In this document: positions 19,279 to 29,300 of the stretch, in pieces
Layout: each line of letters opens with the position of its first letter
Numbering within the stretch: position 1 is the stretch's first letter
Assembly (NCBI RefSeq): GCF_000350225.1
Contig: NW_005179093.1
Coordinates: forward strand, 1 to 64,000
DNA from: Chondrus crispus
Lineage: Eukaryota > Rhodophyta > Florideophyceae > Gigartinales > Gigartinaceae
DNA: 64,000 nucleotides
Reading direction: 5' to 3'
The notes under the pieces: generated by a model
Database searches by the model: none
What the model saw: the letters and a program-made list of their open reading frames with translations, nothing else
What the model was told of the DNA's origin: nothing
Program-made: the position numbers and the translations under genes

Positions 19279-19927
19279 GCTGACTCAAAGTTTGGCTGCC
19301 ATACCTCCTTGGACGTTCCAACAGCTCTATACCGCCCTTGATGCCGCTTGGTTACAAGAACAGAAGCAGAAAGAAGGGCGCCATCGTGATCACAATGACG
19401 TACACCGTAACCAACCAATGCCTTTAATCCCTGGCATTCATTTTCAGCGTCAGAACACGTATGGCATCCCCCGCCGTCCGGGATCTGCTTCTTCCAATCC
19501 CAGGACGCCTTATCCTCCGCGACATGCGAGTCACCACCAAACCATGAATAGTGCAGATCGATTCGGAACCATTCGCGCTTGCCACAACGGTGGAAGTAAA
19601 TTTCACCTCATTCGGGACTGTCCCAAGCCCTTAGCTCTCAGGAAGAATGTCAGCCACATGTTACAGACCAGACCAGCGAAACGCATCCTCTACGAGCTAT
19701 GTGAGCAAGCCGAACATGCCCTAGGTACGAATGAGATGGATTTCGCAGCTTTCGCAGACGAACCACAACATGACCCCGGTGAAGTGATTCTCAATGATTT
19801 CACCTTCAACGATGATGACGATGTCGCAGATCAAGCTGTGACACATCATCAAGTCGTACACACGCCACTGAAAGAAGAAGAAATACTGTGGGATACTGTA
19901 GATAATCTGGATCCAATGGATTTTTGA
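19279..19927 (+). CDS. Copia-A gag, 3' part
   Basis: Continues the frame of 7429-8018 across Gypsy-1, ending at TGA 19925. It contains a degenerate zinc knuckle, RACHNGGSKFHLIRDC, in which the second Cys of C-x2-C-x4-H-x4-C is Gly. The tail is acidic (FNDDDDVADQ). The last sense codons end in TTTTT immediately before the stop, and the pol frame is -1 at that point, which suits -1 frameshifting. Confidence 0.85.
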
Positions 19928-22900
19928 GTAGCAGCAGTCAACACCCGCAAAGTAAACACATTTTCTTTGCGACTGTCTGCAGTAAAAAGCGGTGTAAGTT
20001 CAAAATCACCCGCCGATCTAATCGAGCTCGCAGAACACGACTCCATATATATCGGAGGAAACACAAAGAGATCCATACTGTATTCCACACCAACGGAAGG
20101 CGTAGTCCTCCACATGCCAACACGCCCAATCACAAGCCGAAATGGGATGGCGCATGTCTCGATACTGGTGCCCAACGAACCGTCATTGGCCTCGCACAAG
20201 CCAAAGCGTGCTGTCGCTTCACTGGCACCAAATTCAAGCCCAAACCCAGCCCCATTCACTTCAGGTTTGGCAACGATATCCAATCATCCCTTGGAACCAT
20301 GAACATCTCTATTCCTATTGCTGATAGGTACCTTATTCGTGAAAACGTGGACATCGTCAAGGCTAATGTTCCCTTTCTTATTGGACTTGACCTCTTGGAC
20401 AAGTACCACATGTTCATTGATAGCGTCAACAACGTTCTCCGTTCCCCAAAGCTTGGACTCGACGTGCCCCTTCAGCGTAAGCTGGGTCACATCTATCTGG
20501 AATGGAACCAGTCATTCAAGACTCACTTCACAAAGGCCGAACTCATCAAGCTCCACCGTGGTTTTTCTCATCCCACCTCAGAGAAATTGATGTACCTACT
20601 TCGCCTTGCTCGCCCTTTTGAAGCAGATGAAGCCACCAAGCAGTTTTTGGAATCTTTGCAAGCTGCTTGTGACACTTGTCAACGACTAGGCCCCACTCCC
20701 GTACGCTTCAAGGTATCGCTACCGAATGAACAAGAACTAAAGTTCGGAGACGAGCTGTCTATTGACTTGATGTTTTTAGATGGAAAGGCAGTGCTTCACG
20801 TCATCGACACAGCCACTAGATTTTCATCGGCCATCTTTCTCGACGCTCATGGCGCCACTTATGGACAAAGCGTTGAAGGTATCTGGCTAGCCTTCGTGGA
20901 AGCCTGGTGTACCATGTATACTGGCCTCCCTAATCGACTTCGCGTTGACCAGGGATCCGCATTCACTTCTGACCGATGGCGCGAGATAACTTCACAATCT
21001 GGCATCCAACTTCGCATGTCTGGTGTAAAAGCCCATTCCTCGTTAGGAATTGGCGAACGCCTTCACGGACCGCTGCGAAGGATTTATAGAAAAGTACGAG
21101 CGGACTTCCCAGACGCTTCCCCTATTATTCTTCTGAAAATTGCAGTGAAAGCAATGAACGACACAATCAGAGAGAACGGTCTAGTCCCTTCTCTATTAGT
21201 CTTCGGAATTGTTCCACGCTTCCCAATCATAAGTACGGAAGTACCTTCGCAGCGAGAAAGAATGCAAATTCTTTCAACAGCGCAGATGGAAATGAACGCA
21301 ATCATCGCAGAACGACGTGTACTAGCTGCTCTGAATCGGAACATCCCTCCAGCCTCCGATCGTGTGTACAATCTTGGAGACGATATTCTAGTCTTTTCTG
21401 AGCAAGAGAAGCAATGGATTGGTCCATTCCTTGTTTGCAATGTTCACGGACGAATGATAACTGTTCAGAACAGCGAAGGAACTTATCGACAAACGTTCAA
21501 CGCTTATCAAATCAAGCCATACTACGCTTCCCCCGAATCTATTCTCCACCAGCAAACTGCTCCATTCCGTAGTGGCAAAGCCTCAAATCCACCCAATAAC
21601 GTCCTTCTTACTGAAGTTATACATCCCAATGATCCTCGTGCACAACAATTTGATAATGCTAAACGAGAGGAAATAGAAGGACTGATCGAAAGAGGTACTT
21701 GGAAGGTAGTGCTTCGCGATGAAGTTCCAGACAACGCAAACATCTTAAATAGACGATTCGTCCTCGCCATAAAAGACTCTGGAACAAACAAGGAAGTATG
21801 GAAAGCCCGATACGTTGTACAAGGCCCCAAGGACAAGATGAAACGGTCATTCGTTCACGACACCTCAACGGCACGACAGTTCAGCGTCAAACTACTTGTC
21901 GGTCTTGCTGCTCTTTTTGACTTTAGACTCTTCTCAACAGATGTCACACAGGCATATTTGCAGAGTACGGAAGAGCTCTCCCGTGATGTCTATGTTAAAC
22001 CCTCATCTGAGTTCGACTTGGATTCTAATCAACTCTTGAAACTACTCAACTCGTTGTATGTACTAGCCGATAGTGGTGACTACTGGGGTAGAACGTTAAA
22101 GCATCATCTAGAGAAGGAACTTGGGATGAAGGCCAGTGTAACCGATGCCGCCTTCTTCTTCAAACGAATTAGAGAGAAGCTTACTGGGCTATGTGCTACT
22201 TATGTTGATGACTGTCTACAAGCCGGCACTGAAGAGTTTTGTCAACAGGCCAAGTGTGTCGAAAGGAAATTCAAATGTCGACCGAGGGACTACGACAAGG
22301 TCCAATTTGCAGGCATTAAGATTGAATCCACACCTAACGGATTCCAAGTACATCAGAAGCACTATATCTCTAAGATTAAGAACATCAGTAAGGAAGCTTC
22401 TTTCAAAGACTTTCGCTCACTTCGTGCCCAACTCTCTTGGGCCACTCAGTCCCGTCCGGATATTACATGCTCTATTGCACAGGCAGCTCAGGTTACTGAA
22501 GAAATCTTCAACTCGGATCCCACGAAATCCTGTAAGGGACTTAATTCTGTGGTAAAACATCTCCTTGCCAGTACAGATCAGGTCCTCAACTTCCCTAAAT
22601 TGGACCACAAAAGTCTTCGGTTACAAGTCTATTCCGATGCATCATACGGAAACAACCTTGACGGATCTTCTCAGTTAGGATATATCATTTTCCTTGCTGA
22701 TGCGAATGATAATTGCCAACCATTGTTCTGGTCGTCGCACAAATCCAAACGCGTTTCCAGATCTGTCCTAGGAAGCGAAACAATGGCCTTTGCAGACGCT
22801 TTCGATATGGCCTTCGCAATGAAAAACGATCTTCACACCATGACATCGCTCGACATTCCGATCGTTATGCTTACGGATAGTCTACCCCTGTTTGATGTTA

Positions 22901-23124
22901 TCACTAAAGCAAAGATAACATCCGAAAGGCGACTAATGATCGATGTTAAAGTTGTCAAGGATGCATACCAGAGATACGAACTGCACGCCATTGGCTTCAT
23001 TCGCTCCGAACACAACCCCGCAGATTCTTTGACCAAGGTGAAGAAAAGTGATATACTGATCGAGATGATACAACGGTCAATTCTTACACATCCTATCGAA
23101 CAGTGGATCAATCGCAATTCGTGA
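19924..23124 (+). CDS. Copia-A pol polyprotein (PR-INT-RT-RNase H)
   Basis: 1066 codons with no ATG at the start, opening in the -1 frame at the gag stop, so expression as a Gag-Pol fusion is likely. Protease DTGA at 80-83. Integrase zinc finger H211/H216/C249/C252 and catalytic D281, D342, E378 (35 residues between the last two). RT at about 590-800 with STDVTQAYLQ and the catalytic YVDD at 760-763. RNase H with D905 (VYSDASYG), E952, D985 (LTDSLPLF) and the final HNPADSLT motif. All key residues are present, so the copy was competent until Gypsy-1 split gag. Confidence 0.96.
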   Translation: MSSSSQHPQSKHIFFATVCSKKRCKFKITRRSNRARRTRLHIYRRKHKEIHTVFHTNGRRSPPHANTPNHKPKWDGACLDTGAQRTVIGLAQAKACCRFTGTKFKPKPSPIHFRFGNDIQSSLGTMNISIPIADRYLIRENVDIVKANVPFLIGLDLLDKYHMFIDSVNNVLRSPKLGLDVPLQRKLGHIYLEWNQSFKTHFTKAELIKLHRGFSHPTSEKLMYLLRLARPFEADEATKQFLESLQAACDTCQRLGPTPVRFKVSLPNEQELKFGDELSIDLMFLDGKAVLHVIDTATRFSSAIFLDAHGATYGQSVEGIWLAFVEAWCTMYTGLPNRLRVDQGSAFTSDRWREITSQSGIQLRMSGVKAHSSLGIGERLHGPLRRIYRKVRADFPDASPIILLKIAVKAMNDTIRENGLVPSLLVFGIVPRFPIISTEVPSQRERMQILSTAQMEMNAIIAERRVLAALNRNIPPASDRVYNLGDDILVFSEQEKQWIGPFLVCNVHGRMITVQNSEGTYRQTFNAYQIKPYYASPESILHQQTAPFRSGKASNPPNNVLLTEVIHPNDPRAQQFDNAKREEIEGLIERGTWKVVLRDEVPDNANILNRRFVLAIKDSGTNKEVWKARYVVQGPKDKMKRSFVHDTSTARQFSVKLLVGLAALFDFRLFSTDVTQAYLQSTEELSRDVYVKPSSEFDLDSNQLLKLLNSLYVLADSGDYWGRTLKHHLEKELGMKASVTDAAFFFKRIREKLTGLCATYVDDCLQAGTEEFCQQAKCVERKFKCRPRDYDKVQFAGIKIESTPNGFQVHQKHYISKIKNISKEASFKDFRSLRAQLSWATQSRPDITCSIAQAAQVTEEIFNSDPTKSCKGLNSVVKHLLASTDQVLNFPKLDHKSLRLQVYSDASYGNNLDGSSQLGYIIFLADANDNCQPLFWSSHKSKRVSRSVLGSETMAFADAFDMAFAMKNDLHTMTSLDIPIVMLTDSLPLFDVITKAKITSERRLMIDVKVVKDAYQRYELHAIGFIRSEHNPADSLTKVKKSDILIEMIQRSILTHPIEQWINRNS

Positions 23125-23141
23125 ACACATGACATATGTCA

Positions 23142-23158
23142 CGAAAAAGTTTGGGGAG
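23142..23158 (+). other. Copia-A polypurine tract
   Basis: GAAAAAGTTTGGGGAG lies directly before the 3' LTR start TGTTAG, the expected plus-strand priming site. Confidence 0.65.
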
Positions 23159-23611
23159 TGTTAGACTTATTGACTAGACTACAGTAGATATCACACTTCT
23201 ATGTTATCAATATCAATTCAGGGATTATGTAGGCTACATTTAGCTATCAATTATAGAGTCCCTTAAGGACGTGCCACCTACAATTCTACATGTTTAGAGT
23301 GTAACCGTTTAGACATATTTCGTGGGTGGCGCAACCTCCCTTTTATGGTAGTGCGCCTACTTTTGTTGTAGAGTCAATAGGACTATAAAGCCAGGTCGAA
23401 GACGCTACTCGTCTTCGACCTCAGCACATTCGATCACCTGAACCATCAACCCGACAACCCCGTCCCCTGACCGTGCTCACCAACTGTAGCGGTTCCGAGG
23501 CAATAGCCTGCCGCTCTTCCCCCTCCCTTTAAGGTAACCCTATTTACCACCCTTTTACCCTTTACTAAAATCCCCTCCGGACCGCCCCCCTTTTCGGTCG
23601 GTCTCCCGACA
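23159..23611 (+). repeat. Copia-A 3' LTR
   Basis: 453 bp, one visible difference from 5419-5871 (CCCCCC versus CCCCCT near 23588). Followed by the TSD CTGCC at 23612-23616. Confidence 0.94.
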
Positions 23612-23616
23612 CTGCC

Positions 23617-24170
23617 GGCCTCATTTTGCAAGCTGAACTTCACAAATATTACGAGACACACGGTGCATCACGTCGCATAAACACCGGAAAGTAACAGGAA
23701 AAGCAGTTTTTATTCAGCACGCGTGCAGCACTGACGCCATAATCACCGTCCGAACCTACCCTGATGGGCGCCATTGAGCCTCCCAATGACTCGAGACCGT
23801 CTTTCTTTGGCCACTTCATGCACCGTGAACCTCAACTACTCCTCAATTACCCACACTGTCAGCTTTATGATACTATATGAAGTGAAATGCGACGTAGTGC
23901 ACCGTGGTATGAAACCGCTAAACCGCCGCCCCAGCAGGACGCTGACAAGTTCGTACGTTGTGACGTTTGGAGCCGCAGCGCGAACATCTAGTGACACGTG
24001 TAGTATTTGATTCGAAACGACTGATGCGTCTACGCTTCCTCGGACGCCCACGCTTCGGGGGCAGAGCCAACGGAAGCTTCAAATTTGAAGAGTTTGAAGA
24101 TTCAAATATTGTTGACGTACACGGCAGCTGATAGGGTGACAGATCCTGATACTGGAGTATGTACCAGTAT
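23617..24170 (+). repeat. MULE left TIR, inner part
   Basis: Inner 554 bp of the left TIR, inverse of 26034-26587. It includes the 3' end of the transposase gene (23918-24170). Confidence 0.9.
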
Positions 24171-25104
24171 GATGAATCATAACGTGCCAAGTAATCTTCA
24201 ATATTGTGGTCACCCTGCAAAAATACCTTTGCAGCGTGCGAGCATGGAAACTTAATTCCTTGCCATTTACCGCGGGTGCATGACTTATCCACCAGTTTCA
24301 CTGTGTAGGAGAGCAGGGGATTTCTCTCAGATGTCACACGGGCAGTATTTCTTGTATCATCTAGAAACACAACTGGGGGACGCCTAACAGAGGCTTTGCA
24401 TTGGAGTGCGTCTACACGACCCTTGAGGTTCGGAACAATAGTTGCCCCCCTTGACTTGTAGGCGTCGTTCTGCTTAATGGCTTCAATGTGCCTCGACTGA
24501 TCGAGGTCAGCGGCACGCATGAAGGCCGAACCAACGGGAGATAGACGCACAGAAAGGTTGGCACGGTTCATCGATTCAACCCCCTGCGTCGTAGTGCGAC
24601 CAAACAAACCACCCCTGACAAAGGGATACTGCTCTTCATCCTTCACCTGAGCAATGTAGGCCCGGGATTTAGAAGTGTAGTTAGATCTCGCAGCACTGAG
24701 TTGCCCCGCGGTCCATGAATTCACGGCTGAAGCAAAAACGCTTCCACTGGTCGCATCCCCGCGCTTGTAGATGTTTCCTTGACGATGCATAGTGCAGTAA
24801 AACTGCTTCACTTCGGGAAGCACAGAATCGAGTGCGGCCCTTGCGCCCTTGTCTTGATCTGTGATGAGGCGGAAGTGATCGCGGTTGAAATCGAGATGCT
24901 CATTGACAAAACTCAAAAAGAGCTTCCAAGTCTCTACCTGTTCATTGTCTGCCACAAACATCATTCCCATCAGCACTTGTCTTCGACAAACGTCGGACCC
25001 ATAAAGAGAAAACAAAGTCCCCATGGTTGTGCTGGCGCAATGAGCGGCATCTGCGTGAAAACTGGTACCAATTTCGACACTAGTTGGATCGCCGATATCG
25101 GCAC
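23918..25104 (-). pseudogene. MULE transposase, C-terminal part (frameshifted gene)
   Basis: From about 25104 the -1/+1-shifted frame resumes the MULE core: GTSFHADAAHCASTTMGT supplies the first catalytic Asp context, followed by MFVADNEQVETWKLFLSFV, ITDQDKGARAALDSVLP and FYCTMHRQGN. A SWIM zinc-finger region (CTRGKWQGIKFPCSHA) follows. The tail has an AT-hook (KRGRPRKRRRI) and a zinc knuckle CSRCGSKRHNVRTC (C-x2-C-x4-H-x4-C). The last 84 codons lie inside the left TIR. The domain order is typical of MuDR/FAR1-type transposases. Confidence 0.88.
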
Positions 25105-25962
25105 GTAGAGCACAGCGTAGAAAAACTCAGCGTCTCCGGGAACGTCTTTGAGTGAGTCTCGAAATTCGGTCTCGTTGAAAGTGGACGCATCATTACTTTT
25201 CTTATGCTGATCGCGAGCGACGCTAACTGCGAGTTGAAGCATTTCGTCTCGATTCTTCACAACAACTTTAGATTTATGACCCAATTCATTCAGGGCACCA
25301 ACGTAATCAGGGAGGCGAGAGACAAGCTGCTCGTTGTTCTTTGTGATTCTGCCCAGCGCACATTCCTGGACCCTCTTCAAAAAAGATGGTGCTGGATCCC
25401 GTCGAACAAACGGCCGAAGGGCAGCCCGGATGTCTTTTGCAGTCAACGAAAGGCCTTCCAAGATGCGAGGTATAACTAAATCGGCAAGCATTTCCGGCGA
25501 GTACGCAGAGCGCCCAACACGGGGGGTGAGATTTACATGTGGTACACAAGAATGCCCTATGAACTCCTTCATTCTCCAAGTCCCCTGTGAATCGCGAATT
25601 ACGTCTACGCGAAAACTGCAAGTGTCAACAAGGCAACGGGCCTTTAACTGCGTTGAAGTGAAACGTGCGTAAAACTTCTCATCTTCCTCAAAATTGTCCT
25701 TCCTCAAATGCTTAAAACTGTGCCGGCGATTGCTGATTTCGGCAAGCTGACAAAGGGCCAAAAGGACATCATCTCGGCTGTCGAAACATTGCCCTACGCT
25801 CAATGTGAAACCGCTTAGATCCGCCAATGCCAGCTGGGGACCGGCCCCCCATAGACTCTGAATATCACGCTTGGCATCTGCCTGGATGCGGCGCTTTCGA
25901 TTCTCGCGAGACTCATTTGGATAACTCTGATCTGATTCACTAGAAGGAGAGATGTCTGCCAT
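25105..25962 (-). pseudogene. MULE transposase, N-terminal part
   Basis: Starts MADISPSSESDQ at ATG 25962, 71 bp inside the right TIR. It contains the N-terminal DNA-binding zinc finger of the FAR1/WRKY-GCM1 class (RCLVDTC, then H-x-C in FIGHSC). The reading frame is lost near 25100-25110, where about one base is missing relative to the frame that continues into the catalytic core. This is probably a decay mutation, since the rest of the protein is well preserved. Confidence 0.88.
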
Positions 25963-26033
25963 TTCAGTAGCTTACCAACTCCGCCACAACGAACAAAGCA
26001 AAGTCCCCACACCCATCTGATCATATTTAACTT

Positions 26034-26960
26034 ATACTGGTACATACTCCAGTATCAGGATCTGTCACCCTATCAGCTGCCGTGTACGTCAACAATATTT
26101 GAATCTTCAAACTCTTCAAATTTGAAGCTTCCGTTGGCTCTGCCCCCGAAGCGTGGGCGTCCGAGGAAGCGTAGACGCATCAGTCGTTTCGAATCAAATA
26201 CTACACGTGCCACTAGATGTTCGCGCTGCGGCTCCAAACGTCACAACGTACGAACTTGTCAGCGTCCTGCTGGGGCGGCGGTTTAGCGGTTTCATACCAC
26301 GGTGCACTACGTCGCATTTCACTTCATATAGTATCATAAAGCTGACAGTGTGGGTAATTGAGGAGTAGTTGAGGTTCACGGTGCATGAAGTGGCCAAAGA
26401 AAGACGGTCTCGAGTCATTGGGAGGCTCAATGGCGCCCATCAGGGTAGGTTCGGACGGTGATTATGGCGTCAGTGCTGCACGCGTGCTGAATAAAAACTG
26501 CTTTTCCTGTTACTTTCCGGTGTTTATGCGACGTGATGCACCGTGTGTCTCGTAATATTTGTGAAGTTCAGCTTGCAAAATGAGGCCGGCAGGCCCTTTT
26601 TCTGCTCTGGAGTCATCCCGGTAGTCGTCCTAAATGCACCGTGACGATAACTGATAGAAATAACTGTTATCGTGGCGCTGGGATAGCTCAGCAGCGCACC
26701 CAAACTGACTTTTCGCTTTCTTTGGTCTTTTTTAATTTTTCATCAGATAAACATGGACATATAAATAATGCTGACTGACATTATTAACCCAGAACAGCAC
26801 GCGCCGTGCGGCCGTTCCGGTCCGGTCCGCTTTCTCTGGTTCACTTGTGGTCCTCGCATCACCGCAATGGACCAGATTGATAACAGCGAGCTCCACCGCA
26901 GTCAAAAAGATAGCATTGGTCTTTTTAGTATATTTGGCCACACAACAATGGATTTATCCC
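26034..26960 (-). repeat. MULE right TIR, carrying a copy of the transposase 3' end
   Basis: 927 bp, inverse of the split left TIR. On the plus strand 26034-26289 reads the last 84 codons of the transposase, including AT-hook and zinc knuckle, with one changed residue region (CACGTGCC versus CACGTGTC). This duplicated gene end is a by-product of the long TIR. It may also supply the promoter of the transposase, whose ATG is only 71 bp away. Confidence 0.9.
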
Positions 26961-27011
26961 TTTAAAAAATTATGTCGGGTCTATATATCCAGGCCAAAAT
27001 GCAAATGTGAG

Positions 27012-27115
27012 TGTCGGCTCAACCACCGGTGTGCGACTGTCTGTTCAATCATTGCTGAGCGATACAGCAACAGCGCTGACAGTAGCGCGGTAGTATGCCC
27101 TCCAGGGCCCGTCGG
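27012..27115 (+). repeat. Copia-B 5' LTR, first piece
   Basis: Matches 45299-45402 with a few substitutions. Interrupted at GTCGG by the solo Copia-A LTR; the next 15 bp are at 27572-27586 and the last 138 bp at 39841-39978. Confidence 0.9.
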
Positions 27116-27566
27116 TGTCGGGAGACCGACCGAAAGGGGGCGGTCCGGAGGGGATTTTAGTGAAGGGTAAAAGAATGGTAAATAGGGTTACCTTAAAGGG
27201 AGGGGAAGAGCGGCAGGCTATTGCCTCAGAACCGCTACGGACGGTGAGCACGGTCAATGGACGGGGTTGTCGGGTTGATGGTTGAGGTGATCGAATGTGC
27301 TGAGGTCGAAGACGAGTAGCGTCTTCGACCTGGCTTTATAGTCCTATTGACTCTACAACAAAAGTAGGCGCACTACTAAAAAAGGGAGGTTGCGCCACCC
27401 ATGAAATGTGTCTAAACGGTTACACCCTAAAACATGTAGAATTGTAGGTGGCACGTCCTTAAGGGACTCTATCGTTGATAGCTAAATGTAGCCTACATAA
27501 TCCCTGAATTGATATTGATAACATAGAAGTGTGATATCTACTGTAGTCTAGTCAATAAGACTAACA
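27116..27566 (-). mobile_element. Solo LTR of the Copia-A family
   Basis: 451 bp in reverse orientation, starting TGTCGGGAGACC and ending AGACTAACA. Flanked by the 5-bp TSD GTCGG (27111-27115 and 27567-27571). It has clearly more differences from the Copia-A LTRs than those have from each other, so it is older. It formed by LTR-LTR recombination of a full element inserted into the Copia-B 5' LTR. Confidence 0.94.
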
Positions 27567-27586
27567 GTCGGCGCCAAGTTGCGGTA

Positions 27587-27958
27587 CAAGAAGGGGTCCC
27601 CATTTCTTGAACACCGTTCAAACATTTAAAATAAAAAGACTTTGCCTCATAGTCTCAGGCCAAAACCGCCGCCCAGTCCAAGGTCTCATAATCGTCTTTC
27701 CAAATATGCAAACCAATGGTGGATCTGTAAATATGCCTCGCAGAAACACTTGGCCGTGTAGAACACATTTTACTGCCATGCGCCACCGAAAGTGGGACCC
27801 CAAAAGTTGAACGCCACGTCGCATATCACGTTATGAAAACCACCAATTTCGTCCACTTCTATGAGGACACAAAAAATCAGATGCACGTCACCCCGCTTCC
27901 CACCTAAGTGAAAAGGATGACCTGGCACGATTCCAATGTCCAGTTACAAATCTTCGCT
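27587..27958. other. Pogo-1 3' noncoding end
   Basis: TIR followed by about 340 bp without convincing coding potential, downstream of the transposase stop. Confidence 0.5.
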
Positions 27959-28816
27959 TCACGAACGTTCATTGACGGGCGGCGACGCGGAGAGAACAAG
28001 TCGAGACTTCATGACCCGCGACCGCGCCATCGCACGCTGCACGCTCATTGGACGCGGCATTCTATTGGTATCTCCATATGCCGCAACCCGAGCTTCCAAC
28101 CGCCGATGTTCCCAGAGGAACCTCTCCTGCCTCACCCTCTCGACTCTCGTTTTTTCCTTCTCATTGGACAGTGCCTCCTTAAGGCCAATAGACACTTTCT
28201 TAGCTTTCTCTTTTCGCTCTTGCCCAGTGACTAACTCCATGACATCACTCCTTGTTAATGTCAGGCACTTAGAGGTATCTACCCAACTGCACCGCAACAC
28301 AGTAGGTTGGAAGCACATCCCATGGCGCTTTGCCTCCCGCTTTTCCTCCAATAAAATGGATAACTGCTCTACACCTAAAACCCGTTCCACTTGTGCCTCC
28401 GAAAATGGACTCGGGACATTTAAAACAGCCAAAGGATTGAACGGGCTGATGCCAGAGGCGGCAAAGCTCTTCAGCACATTGTCACGTGTACATGACGTAG
28501 CGTATGCGGCGGTTATTAGTCTTAAAAAGTCAAATGTATCCAACTCCATGTTCACAACATGCATTCCTGTTTTCCCAATCTTCGTATTTAGATTTTCTTT
28601 GAAAGAACGAAACACATGCAGATCTAAAGGCTGCGTTGTTCCACTTGTGTGAGCGGGCAGAGCATAGGCAATAATATTTCCCTCCCTTAGAATTTCTAAT
28701 ACTTTGAGTCCCATATGACTGCGGTACCCGTCATAAACGAGAAGTACCTTTCGAGCGTTGGCCGTCAAAGGAAGACAATATCGAACGAATGCCTTGACCC
28801 ATCGCTCAAAAATAAT
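27959..28816 (-). pseudogene. Pogo-1 transposase, C-terminal part
   Basis: The frame is open from the X junction (IIFERWVKAFV, 28816) through VLLVYDGYRSHMGLKVLEIL and LPAHTSGTTQPLDLHVF, the DD-containing DDE_1 motifs of pogo/Tigger/CENP-B-like transposases, to a basic, coiled-coil-like C-terminus ending at 27959. It follows in frame on residues ending GVDK encoded at 38660 and above. Element X sits between them. Confidence 0.88.
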
Positions 28817-28834
28817 CTCACAGGAAGGTCAAAT

Positions 28835-29300
28835 TTATGATATATTTAATTAAAGCAATGAAGTGGCTATTTTTGGGGCCAAAAAATGCTGGATTTTTGC
28901 CAGCAATGAACGATGGTCCGTGCGTCATTGGTTCGCGAGCAGCAATCTTTTGCCAAATTTTAAACCGTTCTCATTCAGCACGGGGATGAGGGGCGTGTCT
29001 GGTTCCGGGCAGTGACTGAACCAGAATGTTTTGCTGGAGTGCCAGAGTTGTACCGGAAATGTTTTTTGATACCTCGATGTAGCAAAGTGATGTGCTATTT
29101 CGCTGCCTAAAAACGCAGCGCCTGGCCGTGATATCTTTAACCTTCATGTGATCAAACCAGAATAAGCTCATGCTTACCTGCGCTAGTACCAGACGCGTGC
29201 TTGGACCCTTTCACGTTTTCCCAATCCATCGAATCCTCTCTCCCCATCCGTTTCCCTTTCCTTCCCGACTTTGCTCATCCTGTGTTCCTACTGAGGCGCC
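28835..29300. other. Left subterminal region of element X
   Basis: AT-rich, no ORF. It contains a GGGGCCAAAAAATG stretch weakly echoed (GGGCCAGCAAAAAATG) near the right end at 38585-38600 on the other strand. It probably includes the ORF-alpha promoter. Confidence 0.4.

Larger units (their letters stand above)
5419..23611 (+). mobile_element. Copia-A: Ty1/copia LTR retrotransposon split by Gypsy-1
   Basis: Two 453-bp LTRs (5419-5871 and 23159-23611, starting TGTTAGAC and ending CGACA) differ by one substitution that I can see. They are flanked by a perfect 5-bp TSD, CTGCC (5414-5418 and 23612-23616). Without Gypsy-1 the element is about 6.9 kb. Its order is LTR, zinc-finger ORF, small ORF, gag, then pol as protease-integrase-RT-RNase H, which is the Ty1/copia order. 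Near-identical LTRs and a complete pol indicate a very recent insertion. Confidence 0.95.
5046..26960 (-). mobile_element. Mutator-like element (MULE) with 927-bp TIRs, split by Copia-A
   Basis: The element is bounded by a perfect 9-bp TSD, TTTAAAAAA, at 5037-5045 and 26961-26969. Nine bp is the usual size for Mutator elements. The left terminal inverted repeat is 5046-5418 plus 23617-24170 (373 + 554 bp); the right one is 26034-26960 (927 bp). They match base for base with only a few substitutions, and the outer end begins GGGATAAATCCATTGTTG. Without Copia-A and one CTGCC copy the MULE is about 3.7 kb. It encodes one transposase on the minus strand, which carries a frameshift, so this copy is probably non-autonomous now. 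Confidence 0.92.

Noticed and set aside
23774..24010. Small ORFs duplicated at 23.8-24.05 and 26.15-26.43 kb
   Set aside because: They are frames within the MULE TIRs, antisense or shifted to the transposase tail.
27936..28652. 238-codon plus-strand ORF in Pogo-1
   Set aside because: Antisense shadow of the DDE transposase C-terminus, which has recognisable motifs on the minus strand.
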